Assembly (NCBI GenBank): GCA_036004685.1
Contig: DASYRE010000019.1
Coordinates: 1-64,000, forward strand
Direction of reading: 5' to 3'
Source: Candidatus Polarisedimenticolia bacterium
Lineage (GTDB): Bacteria; Acidobacteriota; Polarisedimenticolia; Gp22-AA2; AA152
DNA: 64,000 bases
In this document: positions 50,863 to 58,929 of the stretch, piece after piece
Layout: each line of letters starts with the position of its first letter
Position numbering within the stretch: the stretch's first letter is position 1
Translations under genes and position numbers: made by a program
The notes under the pieces: model-generated
Seen by the model: only the letters and a program-made list of their open reading frames with translations
Databases searched by the model: none
Told to the model about the DNA's origin: nothing

Positions 50863-52161
50863 ATGTTCGAGTCGCTGGTCATCACGCTGCGCGAGGGGAT
50901 CGAGGCCGCTCTGGTGGTGGGCATCATCCTCGGCTCCTTGCGCAAGTCGGGGCGGGAATCGCTCGGCCGATCGGTCTTTCTCGGCCTGACGACGGGGCTG
51001 ATCGCGAGCGTCGTCTGCGCCGCCCTCTTTTCCGCCCTGAAAGTCTCCGAGGAGGCCTACGAAGGCTACCTGATGATCGCCGGATCGTTCTTCGTGATCA
51101 CGATGGTCATCTGGATGTGGAAGACCGCCAAGGGGCTCAAGAAGGAGATCGAGACGAGGGTGGATAGGATCTCCCACCGCAGCGGCGGCGCGGTCGCCGC
51201 GGGGCTGTTCCTCCTCACGTTCCTGTTGGTCCTGAGGGAGGGAGTGGAGACGATCCTCTTTCTCGGAGCCGCCAATCTCACGAGCGACGCGCTGCTTTCC
51301 TTCTTCGGCGCCGCGGTCGGGCTCTCTCTGGCGACGCTCTTCGGAATCGCCTTCGTCCGGGGAACGGTGCGCGTCGATCTCGGGCGTTTCTTCAAGGTGA
51401 CCGAGATCGTCCTGGCCCTCCTGGCCGCGCAGCTCCTCATCGGCGGCCTGCACGAGCTGGGGGAGAAGGGGACGATTCCGGTCGGCGAACGGGAGATGCG
51501 CCTGATCGGGCCGATCGTGAAGAACGAGGTCCTGGTCACGGTGTCCTTGCTGGCCCTTCCCTTGATCATTCTTCTGGTTCCGGGGCGCGGCGACCGGGCG
51601 CGGGCCCAGAGCGCCGGCTCCCTTGAGGGGCCCGAGCGCCGGCTCGCCCTGGCCCGGATCCGCCGGGAGACCCTCTGGCGGCGCCTGCTGGCGACCGCCG
51701 GGACGCTGGTGATCGCCTCGCTCGCCGTCTCGTACGCCTTCTCGCGGCTGCCGCGCGGCATCGATCCTCCGGCGCTGCTGACGGCCGGCTCGGGCGGCGA
51801 AGTGCGCGTGCCGAAGGCGGGGCTCGACGACGGCCATCTCCACCGCTTCGGCGTCCGCCTCGAGGGGACGGTCGTCCGGTTCTTCGTGATGAAGTCGGGA
51901 GCCAAGCTGGTGGCCTCGTTCGACGCCTGCGAGGTCTGCGGGGCGTACGGCTACGTGGAGATCCGCGGACGGCTCGTCTGCCTGGCGTGTGCCGCCGACA
52001 TCAACGTGGGCACCCTCGGCGCGGGCGGAGGGTGCAACCCGCTGCCGCTCGCGTACCGCGAGGAAGACGACGCGATCGTGATCCCGATCGACGCGCTGGC
52101 CAAAGAAATCCCATCGTTCCGGGCGGCGGAGAAAACCGAGGCCGCCCCCCCCACCTACTGA
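50863..52161 (+). CDS. FTR1-family iron permease fused to a DUF2318 (Fe-S-type) domain
   Basis: 432 residues. The N-terminal 250 form an FTR1/EfeU-like permease with seven helices and two REGxE motifs (REGIE 10-14, REGVE 125-129) that bind iron. After a basic loop and one more helix (TLVIASLAVSYAF), the C-terminal 115 residues match DUF2318: FVMKSGAKLVASFDACEVCGAYGYVE with Cys356/Cys359, a second CLAC at 373-376, and GGGCNP at 391. In Campylobacter the P19 locus has these as separate genes (Cj1658 and Cj1660), so this is a fusion. The domain faces the periplasm. It precedes the permease pair. Confidence 0.92.
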   Translation: MFESLVITLREGIEAALVVGIILGSLRKSGRESLGRSVFLGLTTGLIASVVCAALFSALKVSEEAYEGYLMIAGSFFVITMVIWMWKTAKGLKKEIETRVDRISHRSGGAVAAGLFLLTFLLVLREGVETILFLGAANLTSDALLSFFGAAVGLSLATLFGIAFVRGTVRVDLGRFFKVTEIVLALLAAQLLIGGLHELGEKGTIPVGEREMRLIGPIVKNEVLVTVSLLALPLIILLVPGRGDRARAQSAGSLEGPERRLALARIRRETLWRRLLATAGTLVIASLAVSYAFSRLPRGIDPPALLTAGSGGEVRVPKAGLDDGHLHRFGVRLEGTVVRFFVMKSGAKLVASFDACEVCGAYGYVEIRGRLVCLACAADINVGTLGAGGGCNPLPLAYREEDDAIVIPIDALAKEIPSFRAAEKTEAAPPTY

Positions 52162-52175
52162 AGGCGGACATCTCC

Positions 52176-53480
52176 TTGTTCCTTCAGATCCTTCGCGATT
52201 CCCTCTTCCGGCAGAAGCGCCGCAAGGCCGTGATCCTCTTCTCGGTGGCCCTCGGCACCGCGGCCGCCGCGGCGCTGGGGAACATGGCGCTGGACGTGGG
52301 AGACAAGATGAGCCGGGAGCTGAAAGCGTTCGGGGCCAATCTCTCCGTGGTGCCGAAAGAAACGGTCCGCCCGGTCCGCATCGGCGGCGAGGACGTCTCC
52401 GCGCTGCGCGTCCCGTCCTATTTCGCGGCGGATCAGGTGCTCAAGGCGAAGGACAATTTCTGGAAGAACAACATCCTGGCCATCACCCCGGTTCTCGACG
52501 TCCGCGCCCGGGCGGCGGGCAGAGCGATCACCATCCGGGGAACCTGGTTCGAGAGGCGGATCGCGCTGGACCGGAAGGGCAGCGGGGAGTTCCTCACCGG
52601 GATCCGGACCCTGAATCCCTACTGGAGAGTGCAGGGGGATTGGCCGGACGACGGGACGGACGAGGGCCGGAATGCCGCGCCTGCCCAGGCTCTGGCCGGA
52701 TCGCGGCTCGCCGAGACGCTCTCGCTGCGGCCGGGGGATCGGCTGGACGTGGAGACGGAAAGCGGCCGGACGACATTCCGCATCGCAGGAATCCTCACCG
52801 GCAGCGACCAGGAGGACGAAGCCCTGCTCGCCCCCCTGGAAGCAGTGTGGCGCATGACGGGGGACGCCGGCCGCGTCTCCCGCATCCTGGTCAGCGCCCT
52901 GACCACCCCCGAGAACGCCGTTTACGAGAGAATGGGGAAGAACCCGAAAGACCTGCCTCCCGCCGAGTTCGAGAAGTGGTCCTGCACCCCGTTCGTGTCG
53001 TCGATCGCCTATGAGATCGAGCGCGCGCTTCCAGGCTCCGACGCGCGGGTGATTCGCCGGGTGGCCGAGTCGGAAGGGAGGATCCTGGAGCGGATCTCGG
53101 GGCTGATGATCCTGGTCACGCTGCTCGCGGCGCTGGGGGCCGCGCTCACGGTCACGAGCGCGCTGACGACGAGCGTGTTGGAGCGGCGATCGGAGCTCGG
53201 GCTCCTGAAGGCGATGGGCGCCGGGAACGCCAGGGTGGTCGGCCTTCTCCTGGCGGAAGCGGGCCTACTGGGATTGGTCGGCGGGTTGATCGGCGCGGGC
53301 GGCGGGGCGCTCCTGGCGCGTTGGCTGTCGCTTTCGGTCTTCGGGATTCCGGTCGGCATCCGGCCCCTTTCCATCCCGCTCGCCATCGCGGCCGCCCTGG
53401 TCATCACCTTCTCCGGCTGCGTCCTGCCGGCCCGCCGGATCATGCGACTTCGCCCCTTCGAGCTGCTCCGTGGCCTTTAA
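52176..53480 (+). CDS. FtsX-like ABC transporter permease of the iron operon (1)
   Basis: 434 residues from a TTG start 14 bp after the FTR1 gene. One N-terminal helix (AVILFSVALGTAAAAALGNMAL), a MacB-type periplasmic domain (MSRELKAFGANLSVVPKETV...) and three C-terminal helices in the FtsX pattern (LMILVTLLAALGAALTVTSALTTSVLERRSELGLLKAMGA, LLLAEAGLLGLVGGLIGAGGGALL, ITFSGCVLPARRIMRLRPFELLRG). The coupling-helix motif ERRSELGLLKAMGA contacts the ATPase. It corresponds to Cj1661/Cj1662 of the P19 system. The stop is followed 3 bp later by repeat copy D. Confidence 0.9.
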   Translation: MFLQILRDSLFRQKRRKAVILFSVALGTAAAAALGNMALDVGDKMSRELKAFGANLSVVPKETVRPVRIGGEDVSALRVPSYFAADQVLKAKDNFWKNNILAITPVLDVRARAAGRAITIRGTWFERRIALDRKGSGEFLTGIRTLNPYWRVQGDWPDDGTDEGRNAAPAQALAGSRLAETLSLRPGDRLDVETESGRTTFRIAGILTGSDQEDEALLAPLEAVWRMTGDAGRVSRILVSALTTPENAVYERMGKNPKDLPPAEFEKWSCTPFVSSIAYEIERALPGSDARVIRRVAESEGRILERISGLMILVTLLAALGAALTVTSALTTSVLERRSELGLLKAMGAGNARVVGLLLAEAGLLGLVGGLIGAGGGALLARWLSLSVFGIPVGIRPLSIPLAIAAALVITFSGCVLPARRIMRLRPFELLRGL

Positions 53481-53483
53481 CAC

Positions 53484-53647
53484 CTGTTGCGTCCTTGAAG
53501 TGACGTCGACGTCGAGGCCTTCGAGGCGCCCGGATCGCAAGGCGCGACGAGGGGCCGCCCAGCCGTGGCGGTACGCAAGCGGGGCGCGACACAGCGAGGC
53601 GGGATGGATCGAGGGGCGCAGGTGACGGGATTCCCGAGACGCGGCAC
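53484..53647 (+). repeat. MITE-like element, copy D, inside the iron operon
   Basis: 164 bp aligned with copies A and B: gaggcgcccggatcgcaagg, gcggtacgcaagcg-ggcgc, gcgggatggatcga-ggg and the right terminus. The central stem is kept with changed bases (CCGCC/GGCGG instead of GTACC/GGTAC), and the terminal repeats are worn. It lies between the two permease genes, 3 bp after the first and 37 bp before the second. Confidence 0.85.
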
Positions 53648-53684
53648 TCGCCGGTGGCGCTTCGGAAGGCCCGGCCACGTGGCG

Positions 53685-54821
53685 ATGTCGTCGCGGCTGC
53701 TCCTGCGCTCGCTGCGTCTGAGAAGCTCCTCGTTCCTCCTGGCGCTGCTCGCCGTGACCGTGGGGGCGACGGTGAGCGCCACGATGCTCGACCTCAAGGC
53801 CGATCTCCGTGAGAAGATGTCGCGCGAGCTGCGGCGCTACGGCCCGAATCTCCTGGTGACGGCTTCGCCCGGCTCCGACTCCCGCACTCTGGACGAGGGG
53901 AAGGCCCGGCGCATACCGGCCCTTCTTGCCTCGCAAGTGCCGGACGTGATCGTCTCCCCTATCCTGCTCTCGGGCGGCATGGCAGCCGGATCGGCGCGGG
54001 CTGCCGCGGCCGAGACGGGGGTGGCGGGCGTCGACTTCGAGACCCTCGCCCGCTTGAATCCGTCGTGGCGGCTCGAGGGATCCTGGCCTCGATCCTCCGA
54101 GGACGCCTGCCTGGTCGGCTCGTCGCTCGCGCAGGTCCTCGCGCTCCACGCGGGCGACGACGCGATCGTCACGATCGGCGCGGCGCGTGAGCACCTGCGG
54201 GTCGCGGGAATCCTCTCCACGGGCGAATCGGAAGACGACGAGATCCTCGTCCCCCTGCCGCTGCTCCAGGAGCGGCTCGGGCTCCCGGGACGCGTCTCGG
54301 TCGCGGTCCTTTCGGTGGATGGCGGGGCGGCTTCGGTCGCCCGCGCGGCGACCCGGATCCAGGACGCGATTCCCGGCGTCTCCGCCCGGCCGCTCTGGCA
54401 GGTCGCCGCGCCGCAGGGGGCCTTGCTCGGGACGCTCGACACGCTGATGCTCTTCCTCACCGTCGTCGTCCTGGTTCTTTGCGGCCTGTCGGTGATGACG
54501 ACGCTCCTGTCCATCGTCCTGGAGCGCCAGGAGGAAATCGGGCTGATGCGCTCGCTCGGCGCGGGAGATGGAGAGATCCTGACGATGTTCCTGGCGGAGG
54601 TCAGCCTTCTGGCGATTCTCGGGTCCGCCGCGGGCCTGGCGCTCGGAGCGGGCGCCGCCCGGCTGGTGGGATACCGTCTCTTCGGGGCGGCCATCGAGCC
54701 GCGGGCCGTCGTCATCCCCCTCGTCCTGGCCGTCTCTCTGCTCCTGTGCTGGAGCGCGGTCATCGTGCCGCTGCGCCGCGCCCTCGCCATCCAGCCGGCC
54801 GCGGCGTTGCGGGGGGAGTGA
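53685..54821 (+). CDS. FtsX-like ABC transporter permease of the iron operon (2)
   Basis: 378 residues, paralogous to the permease before it and shorter. It starts MSSRLLLRSLRLRSSSFLLALLAVTVGATVSATM, carries the same LKADLREKMSRELRRYGPNLLV entry to its periplasmic domain, and ends with the three-helix FtsX block (LTVVVLVLCGLSVMTTLLSIVLERQEEIGLMRSLGA, AEVSLLAILGSAAGLALGAGAARL, PLRRALAIQPAAALRGE). With its partner it forms the membrane heterodimer for the downstream ATPase. Longer in-frame starts upstream lie in the repeat element and are rejected. Confidence 0.9.
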   Translation: MSSRLLLRSLRLRSSSFLLALLAVTVGATVSATMLDLKADLREKMSRELRRYGPNLLVTASPGSDSRTLDEGKARRIPALLASQVPDVIVSPILLSGGMAAGSARAAAAETGVAGVDFETLARLNPSWRLEGSWPRSSEDACLVGSSLAQVLALHAGDDAIVTIGAAREHLRVAGILSTGESEDDEILVPLPLLQERLGLPGRVSVAVLSVDGGAASVARAATRIQDAIPGVSARPLWQVAAPQGALLGTLDTLMLFLTVVVLVLCGLSVMTTLLSIVLERQEEIGLMRSLGAGDGEILTMFLAEVSLLAILGSAAGLALGAGAARLVGYRLFGAAIEPRAVVIPLVLAVSLLLCWSAVIVPLRRALAIQPAAALRGE

Positions 54822-54822
54822 G

Positions 54823-55926
54823 ATGTCCTTCGTCCGGATCGAAGACGTCACCCGCCACTACAACCACGAGGTCATCGCCCTGGATCGGGTGAGTCTGGAG
54901 ATCCGCGCCGGGGAATGGATCGCCGTGATGGGACCGTCGGGATCCGGCAAGACCACCTTGCTCAACATGCTCGGCGGCCTGGACGTGCCGAATGAGGGCC
55001 GGGTGATCGTCGACGGGCTGGATCTCACCCGGCTCACGGGTCCCGAGCTGATCCGCTACCGGAGGGAATGCGTCGGCCTGATCTTCCAGCAGTACCACCT
55101 CATTCCCTACCTCACCGCGGTGGAGAACGTGATGCTCGCCCAATACCTGCACAGCCTGGCGGACGAGAGCGAGGCGGCCAAGGCGCTGGAGGCGGTCGGC
55201 CTGGGCGGCCGGCTGCACCACCTCCCCTCGGCGCTCTCGGGAGGCGAGAAGCAGCGGGTGTGCATCGCGCGCGCCCTGACGAACCGCCCGAAGCTCGTCC
55301 TGGCCGACGAGCCGACCGGGTCGCTGGACGAAGAGAACCAGCGGGGCGTGATGGATCTCTTCCGGAAGATGCACGGCGACGGGCAGACGATCGTGATGGT
55401 GACCCACGACATCCTCGTCGGACAGCTCGCGGACCGGCAGATCCAGCTGGCGCACGGCCGCCTGGCGGGAGAGTCGCTGACCCACCATCCGGGTGAGGAG
55501 ACGATCGAGCACGTCCTGGAATACCTGTGGATGAAACACGAGGGGCACGAGTCGGCGCACGTGGTGTGCGGAAAGGGATTCCACCTCGCCCAGCCGGAGC
55601 TGCTCGACCGGATGCGCGCCATGGGGATCCTGGAGCCGGGACCGGGAGACGTCTTCTCCCCGGCCGGCTATCGCCGCGCCGAGAACCTCATCCGGCGGCA
55701 GCGCCTGGCCGAGATCCTGTTCTCCCAGACGTTCCAGATGCGCGAGGAGGTGGTCGAGAAGGAGGCCTGCTACTTCGAGCACGTCCTGTCGCCCGTGATG
55801 ACCGATTCGATCTGCTCCTTCCTCGGTCATCCCGCAACCTGCCCGCACGGCAGGCCGATTCCCCGGGGGGCCTGCTGCGCCGCCGCCCGGCGCGAGCAGG
55901 CCGCCCGCCATCCCGCCTCGGAGTAG
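54823..55926 (+). CDS. ABC transporter ATPase fused to a DtxR-like metalloregulator domain
   Basis: 367 residues. Residues 1-220 are a LolD/MacB-type ATPase with Walker A GPSGSGKT (37-44), signature LSGGEKQR (138-145), Walker B LVLADEP (158-164) and H-loop His195. From about 224 to 355 the chain turns into a DtxR-like metalloregulator: a winged-helix part (VLEYLWMKHEG...LLDRMRAMGILEPGPGDVFSPAGYRRAENLIRRQRLAEIL) and the dimerisation/metal domain (VEKEACYFEHVLS, with Cys316, Glu319 and His320 in the positions of DtxR Cys102, Glu105 and His106; then CPHGRPIPRGACC). This fusion is exceptional. The gene starts just after the second permease with GGGGGGAG upstream. Confidence 0.92.
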   Translation: MSFVRIEDVTRHYNHEVIALDRVSLEIRAGEWIAVMGPSGSGKTTLLNMLGGLDVPNEGRVIVDGLDLTRLTGPELIRYRRECVGLIFQQYHLIPYLTAVENVMLAQYLHSLADESEAAKALEAVGLGGRLHHLPSALSGGEKQRVCIARALTNRPKLVLADEPTGSLDEENQRGVMDLFRKMHGDGQTIVMVTHDILVGQLADRQIQLAHGRLAGESLTHHPGEETIEHVLEYLWMKHEGHESAHVVCGKGFHLAQPELLDRMRAMGILEPGPGDVFSPAGYRRAENLIRRQRLAEILFSQTFQMREEVVEKEACYFEHVLSPVMTDSICSFLGHPATCPHGRPIPRGACCAAARREQAARHPASE

Positions 55927-55933
55927 GAAGCGC

Positions 55934-55952
55934 GGCGGCTCGCGGAGCCGCC
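55934..55952 (+). terminator. Strong hairpin after the iron operon
   Basis: GGCGGCTC-GCG-GAGCCGCC, a perfect 8-bp stem with a three-base loop, 8 bp after the ATPase stop. No T-tract follows, so termination may be Rho-assisted or partial. Confidence 0.5.
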
Positions 55953-55996
55953 TTCGAGAGGTTCGGCTCACGGAATTGCGACAAATCGTCCTGGGA

Positions 55997-56025
55997 TTGA
56001 CCAGAGGGCGTCCTCCGCCTAATAT
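55997..56025 (+). promoter_or_regulatory. Promoter of the heavy-metal efflux operon
   Basis: TTGACC (55997-56002), 17 bp, TAATAT (56020-56025). The spacer contains a short dyad, GAGG-GCGT-CCTC. GGAGA lies before the ATG at 56044. Confidence 0.7.
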
Positions 56026-56043
56026 TGCTGTCTGGAGACTTCG

Positions 56044-56394
56044 ATGCGTTCAGCCTCTCGCACGCTGCCAAGCGACATCTGGCGAATGCTCATCAAGAGC
56101 GCCGCAACCCTATTGCTGGTCATGATCGTCGCGGACCTGGCGCATGCCTCGTGCGACCCCTCCGAATTCTCGACTGGGAGCCTCATTACCTCCTCGTCAC
56201 AGGCCGGCGCAGCGGATCCCTGTGGAACCGTCTGTGTTCCTGACTGCTTCTGCTGTTCTACCCTCGGACCAGCCCTTCTGGTTTTCTCCTTTGTGACGAC
56301 CGAGAGCATCGCCGAGGCACCTGTTCCTCCCGTGTATTACCTAGCGACCGGCATCTCCCCCACCCTCGATCACATACCGATCGCCGCGCTCTAG
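56044..56394 (+). CDS. Cys-rich small exported protein at the head of the metal-efflux operon
   Basis: 116 residues. An N-terminal hydrophobic stretch (MLIKSAATLLLVMIVADLAHA) acts as signal peptide. The mature part has a cysteine cluster, CDPSEF then DPCGTVCVPDCFCCS, giving six cysteines in about 40 residues, and a hydrophobic LLVFSFVTTESIAEAPVPPVYYL tail. I do not know a family, although small Cys-rich proteins are common at the start of CzcCBA-type operons and may bind metal in the periplasm (inference). Promoter and ribosome site are well defined. The next gene starts about 150 bp later, and that gap shows no feature. Confidence 0.7.
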   Translation: MRSASRTLPSDIWRMLIKSAATLLLVMIVADLAHASCDPSEFSTGSLITSSSQAGAADPCGTVCVPDCFCCSTLGPALLVFSFVTTESIAEAPVPPVYYLATGISPTLDHIPIAAL

Positions 56395-56542
56395 CGATTC
56401 TCTTCCTTACCTAGCGACTGCCGCTCCCGAATGGAATGGAGTCCGATTCGATTCACACTCCATCCCCGGTGTGGTCAATGCCTAGAGTGCAATTCGCCCA
56501 GCCGCATTTTTGCCGGGCAACTCCGACAACCAGAGGACGATC

Positions 56543-57751
56543 TTGAAGAAAACAACACTGATGGTCCTGTTGCTTGGTTTCCCAGCTACCTTTCATGCAT
56601 CGGAGCCTCGGCCGATCACGTTGGAAGAGGCGCTTCGGCTCTCGGACAAGTCCCCCGTGGCGGCCTCGCTCGGTCTGGAGGTCGACCGTGCCCAGGCCGA
56701 GGTTCGCGCCAGCGGGTTATGGCCGAACCCCGAGGTTTTCGTTTCGCGCGAGGAAGCTCTTGGGACCGTAGATCGATTTGCAACACTGGCGCTGCCGCTC
56801 CCGTTGACTGGAAGACTCTCCCTGGAAAGGTCCGCGGCCAGAAGCGCCCTCAAGGCGACGGAGGCTCGAACTCGGCTGGCCCGGGTGAGGCTGGTCCGGG
56901 CCCGTGTGCGGGAAGCGTTCCTGGAGCTTCTCGTATCGCAGGCGCGGAGTTCCAGTCTCGCAACCGGATTCTCCCGGTTGAGCGAGCTGGTCGAGGTACT
57001 GAGAGCTCGCGAGAAGGAGGGGGAAGCCTCCGGCTTCGACCGGATGCGCGCCGAGAGAGAACGAGCCGAGTTTCAGGCTGACCTTCTGGAATCCCAAGGG
57101 CAAGTAGTCCGGCCGAGAGCTGAGCTTGCCGCTCTGGTGGGCCTCCCTTCGGAGAGCCTGGTGGCCGAAGGGAACGTCGAGACGGCCCCATCCCTTCCCA
57201 GCCTGGAGGAAGCCCGAGTCGCGGTCGCAACTCGCGGAGACCTGCTCGCACTCGACGCGGAAACGGAGCGGACGGATTACCTGGCCCGAGCCGCTCGCCG
57301 CCGCGCCATTCCGGAACCTTCTCTCACCCTGGGAGCCAAGACGACCGAAGTCGCGAACGAAGCGGACACCGGAAGTGTTGCGGCGATTTCGATTCCCATT
57401 CCACTCTTCGATCACGGCCAGGGGTCCCGCGCCATCGCCCGAGCCGAAGGAGCGCTGCTTCGCTCCCAGCGTGAAGCGCTGTCAAGGCAGGCGCTGGCTG
57501 AGGCCGAAGCGGCGCTTGCCCAGGCCGCCGCTCGTCGTGAGGCTGCAGAATCCTACGCGGCCGCCGACGCTGACGAGCTGATCCGAATCGCCAGAGCCGC
57601 ATACGACGTGGGAGAAATGCGGATCCTGGAGCTGCTGGATGCCTACCGGACAGCCATCCATGTCAGCCTGAGGACCATCGACCTGTACGGAGAGGCCCGA
57701 CGAGCAGAGATAGAGCTGGATCGGGCCTTGGGAGCGGAGGTGGTCCGATGA
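56543..57751 (+). CDS. czcC: Outer-membrane efflux channel (TolC/CzcC family)
   Basis: 402 residues from a TTG start with AGAGGA six bases ahead, giving the signal peptide MKKTTLMVLLLGFPATFHAS. The two TolC-type repeat halves are visible: RPITLEEALRLSDKSPVAASLGLEVDRAQAEVRASGLWPNPEV and, in the second, PIPLFDHGQGSRAIARAEGALLRSQREALSRQAL. Long coiled-coil helices form the periplasmic tunnel. It is the outer-membrane exit of the RND complex with the two genes that follow. Its stop overlaps the start of the adaptor gene (ATGA). Confidence 0.9.
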   Translation: MKKTTLMVLLLGFPATFHASEPRPITLEEALRLSDKSPVAASLGLEVDRAQAEVRASGLWPNPEVFVSREEALGTVDRFATLALPLPLTGRLSLERSAARSALKATEARTRLARVRLVRARVREAFLELLVSQARSSSLATGFSRLSELVEVLRAREKEGEASGFDRMRAERERAEFQADLLESQGQVVRPRAELAALVGLPSESLVAEGNVETAPSLPSLEEARVAVATRGDLLALDAETERTDYLARAARRRAIPEPSLTLGAKTTEVANEADTGSVAAISIPIPLFDHGQGSRAIARAEGALLRSQREALSRQALAEAEAALAQAAARREAAESYAAADADELIRIARAAYDVGEMRILELLDAYRTAIHVSLRTIDLYGEARRAEIELDRALGAEVVR

Positions 57752-58929
57752 CGCAAGAACCGATGATGAGTTGGGCTAGAGCCTCGACGTGGGCCCTGGT
57801 CTTGACGATTGCCTCCGCCACTGGCTGCCGACAGGCCTCGGAAGCTCCCCCGAACAGAGAACTCCCAAAAGCCGACTCGCGGATCGTGGTCTTGTCCGAG
57901 GAGGTGCTGAGGGCCGCCGGTGTCAAGGTCGTTCCAGTCTCCCGGGAAGCGTTCCATCCTCACGTGGTGGCCAGCGGTGTCATCAAGCCGGACGCCCAGA
58001 AGAGCGTAGCGATCAGGGCCCGAGTCGCCGGCCGCATTGTCCAGGTGCTCGCGGATGTCGGGCAGCGTGTCAAAGCTGGACAGTCCCTGGCTCTCATTGA
58101 GGGGCCAGAGGTCACTGCGGCCCTCTCCCGGCATCGGACTGCCGCGGCTCGGGCTGCGGCTTCCCGGAAGGCTTCCGAACGGGCGGAGAGACTTCTGGAA
58201 TTGAAGGCGATGAGCCGAGCGGAGGTGGAGGCCCGGAAGGCCGAAGCCGAGGCGACGGAAGCGGAGGCCGGCGCGGCCAGGCAGGACTTGGCCCGCCTGG
58301 GCCTCAATCCTGACTCCGTAACCGATTCCGACTCGCCTTCCCAGTTTTCCGTGCCCTCGCCCCTCGCGGGGGTCGTTTTGGAAAGAGCCATTTCCCCCGG
58401 GCTCTTGGTGGAGAAGGACGCTGCGCTCTTCACGATCGCCGACCTTTCGCGGGTCTGGGCGGTGGCCGACGTCTACGAAAAGGACCTGGGCCAAATTCAA
58501 GAAGAAGGCGACGTCGAGGTGGCGACCGATGCGTATCCGGGCGAAGTGTTCACCGGGCGGATCGCTCTTATCGAACCTGCCTTGGATGAATCCAGCCGGA
58601 CCGCCCATGTCCGGATCGTTCTGGACAACCGGAGCGGTAAGCTCCGCCCCGGCCTCTTCGTGACGGTGGCCGTTCCCCTTCGGGGCGCTTCGGAGATCGA
58701 AGCAACCGCCGTTCCCGCCGGAGCGGTCCAGAAAATCTCCAGCCTGCCGGTCGTCTTCGTCCAGGTACAGCCGGGCCGGTTCGAGCTGCGACCGGTCGAG
58801 ACGGGTCGCGAGGCTCACGGCATGATCGAGATCCGGCACGGTCTTCATGAGGGGGAGCAGGTCGTCGCCGAAGGGGCTTTCGTCCTGAAATCGGAGCTCC
58901 TCAAGGGAACCATAGAAGGGGAAGACTGA
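57748..58929 (+). CDS. czcB: RND efflux periplasmic adaptor (CzcB family), lipoprotein
   Basis: 393 residues. The signal peptide ends in a lipobox (SATGC, Cys27), so it is lipid-anchored. The MFP layout is complete: VVASGVIKPDAQKSVAIRARVAGRIVQVLADVGQRVKAGQSLALIEGPEV (lipoyl half-motif), an alpha-hairpin with RAAASRKASERAERLLELKAMSRAEVEARKAEAEATEAEA, and the beta-barrel with FSVPSPLAGVVLERAISPGLLVEKDAALFTIADLSRVWAVADVYEKDL. No N-terminal metal-binding His-rich segment is seen. Its stop shares one base with the pump gene (TGATG). Confidence 0.93.
   Translation: MTQEPMMSWARASTWALVLTIASATGCRQASEAPPNRELPKADSRIVVLSEEVLRAAGVKVVPVSREAFHPHVVASGVIKPDAQKSVAIRARVAGRIVQVLADVGQRVKAGQSLALIEGPEVTAALSRHRTAAARAAASRKASERAERLLELKAMSRAEVEARKAEAEATEAEAGAARQDLARLGLNPDSVTDSDSPSQFSVPSPLAGVVLERAISPGLLVEKDAALFTIADLSRVWAVADVYEKDLGQIQEEGDVEVATDAYPGEVFTGRIALIEPALDESSRTAHVRIVLDNRSGKLRPGLFVTVAVPLRGASEIEATAVPAGAVQKISSLPVVFVQVQPGRFELRPVETGREAHGMIEIRHGLHEGEQVVAEGAFVLKSELLKGTIEGED

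Noticed and set aside
53565-53684. Longer N terminus for the second FtsX-like permease
   Set aside because: The extra codons lie in the repeat element; the protein begins naturally at MSSRLLLRSL (53685).
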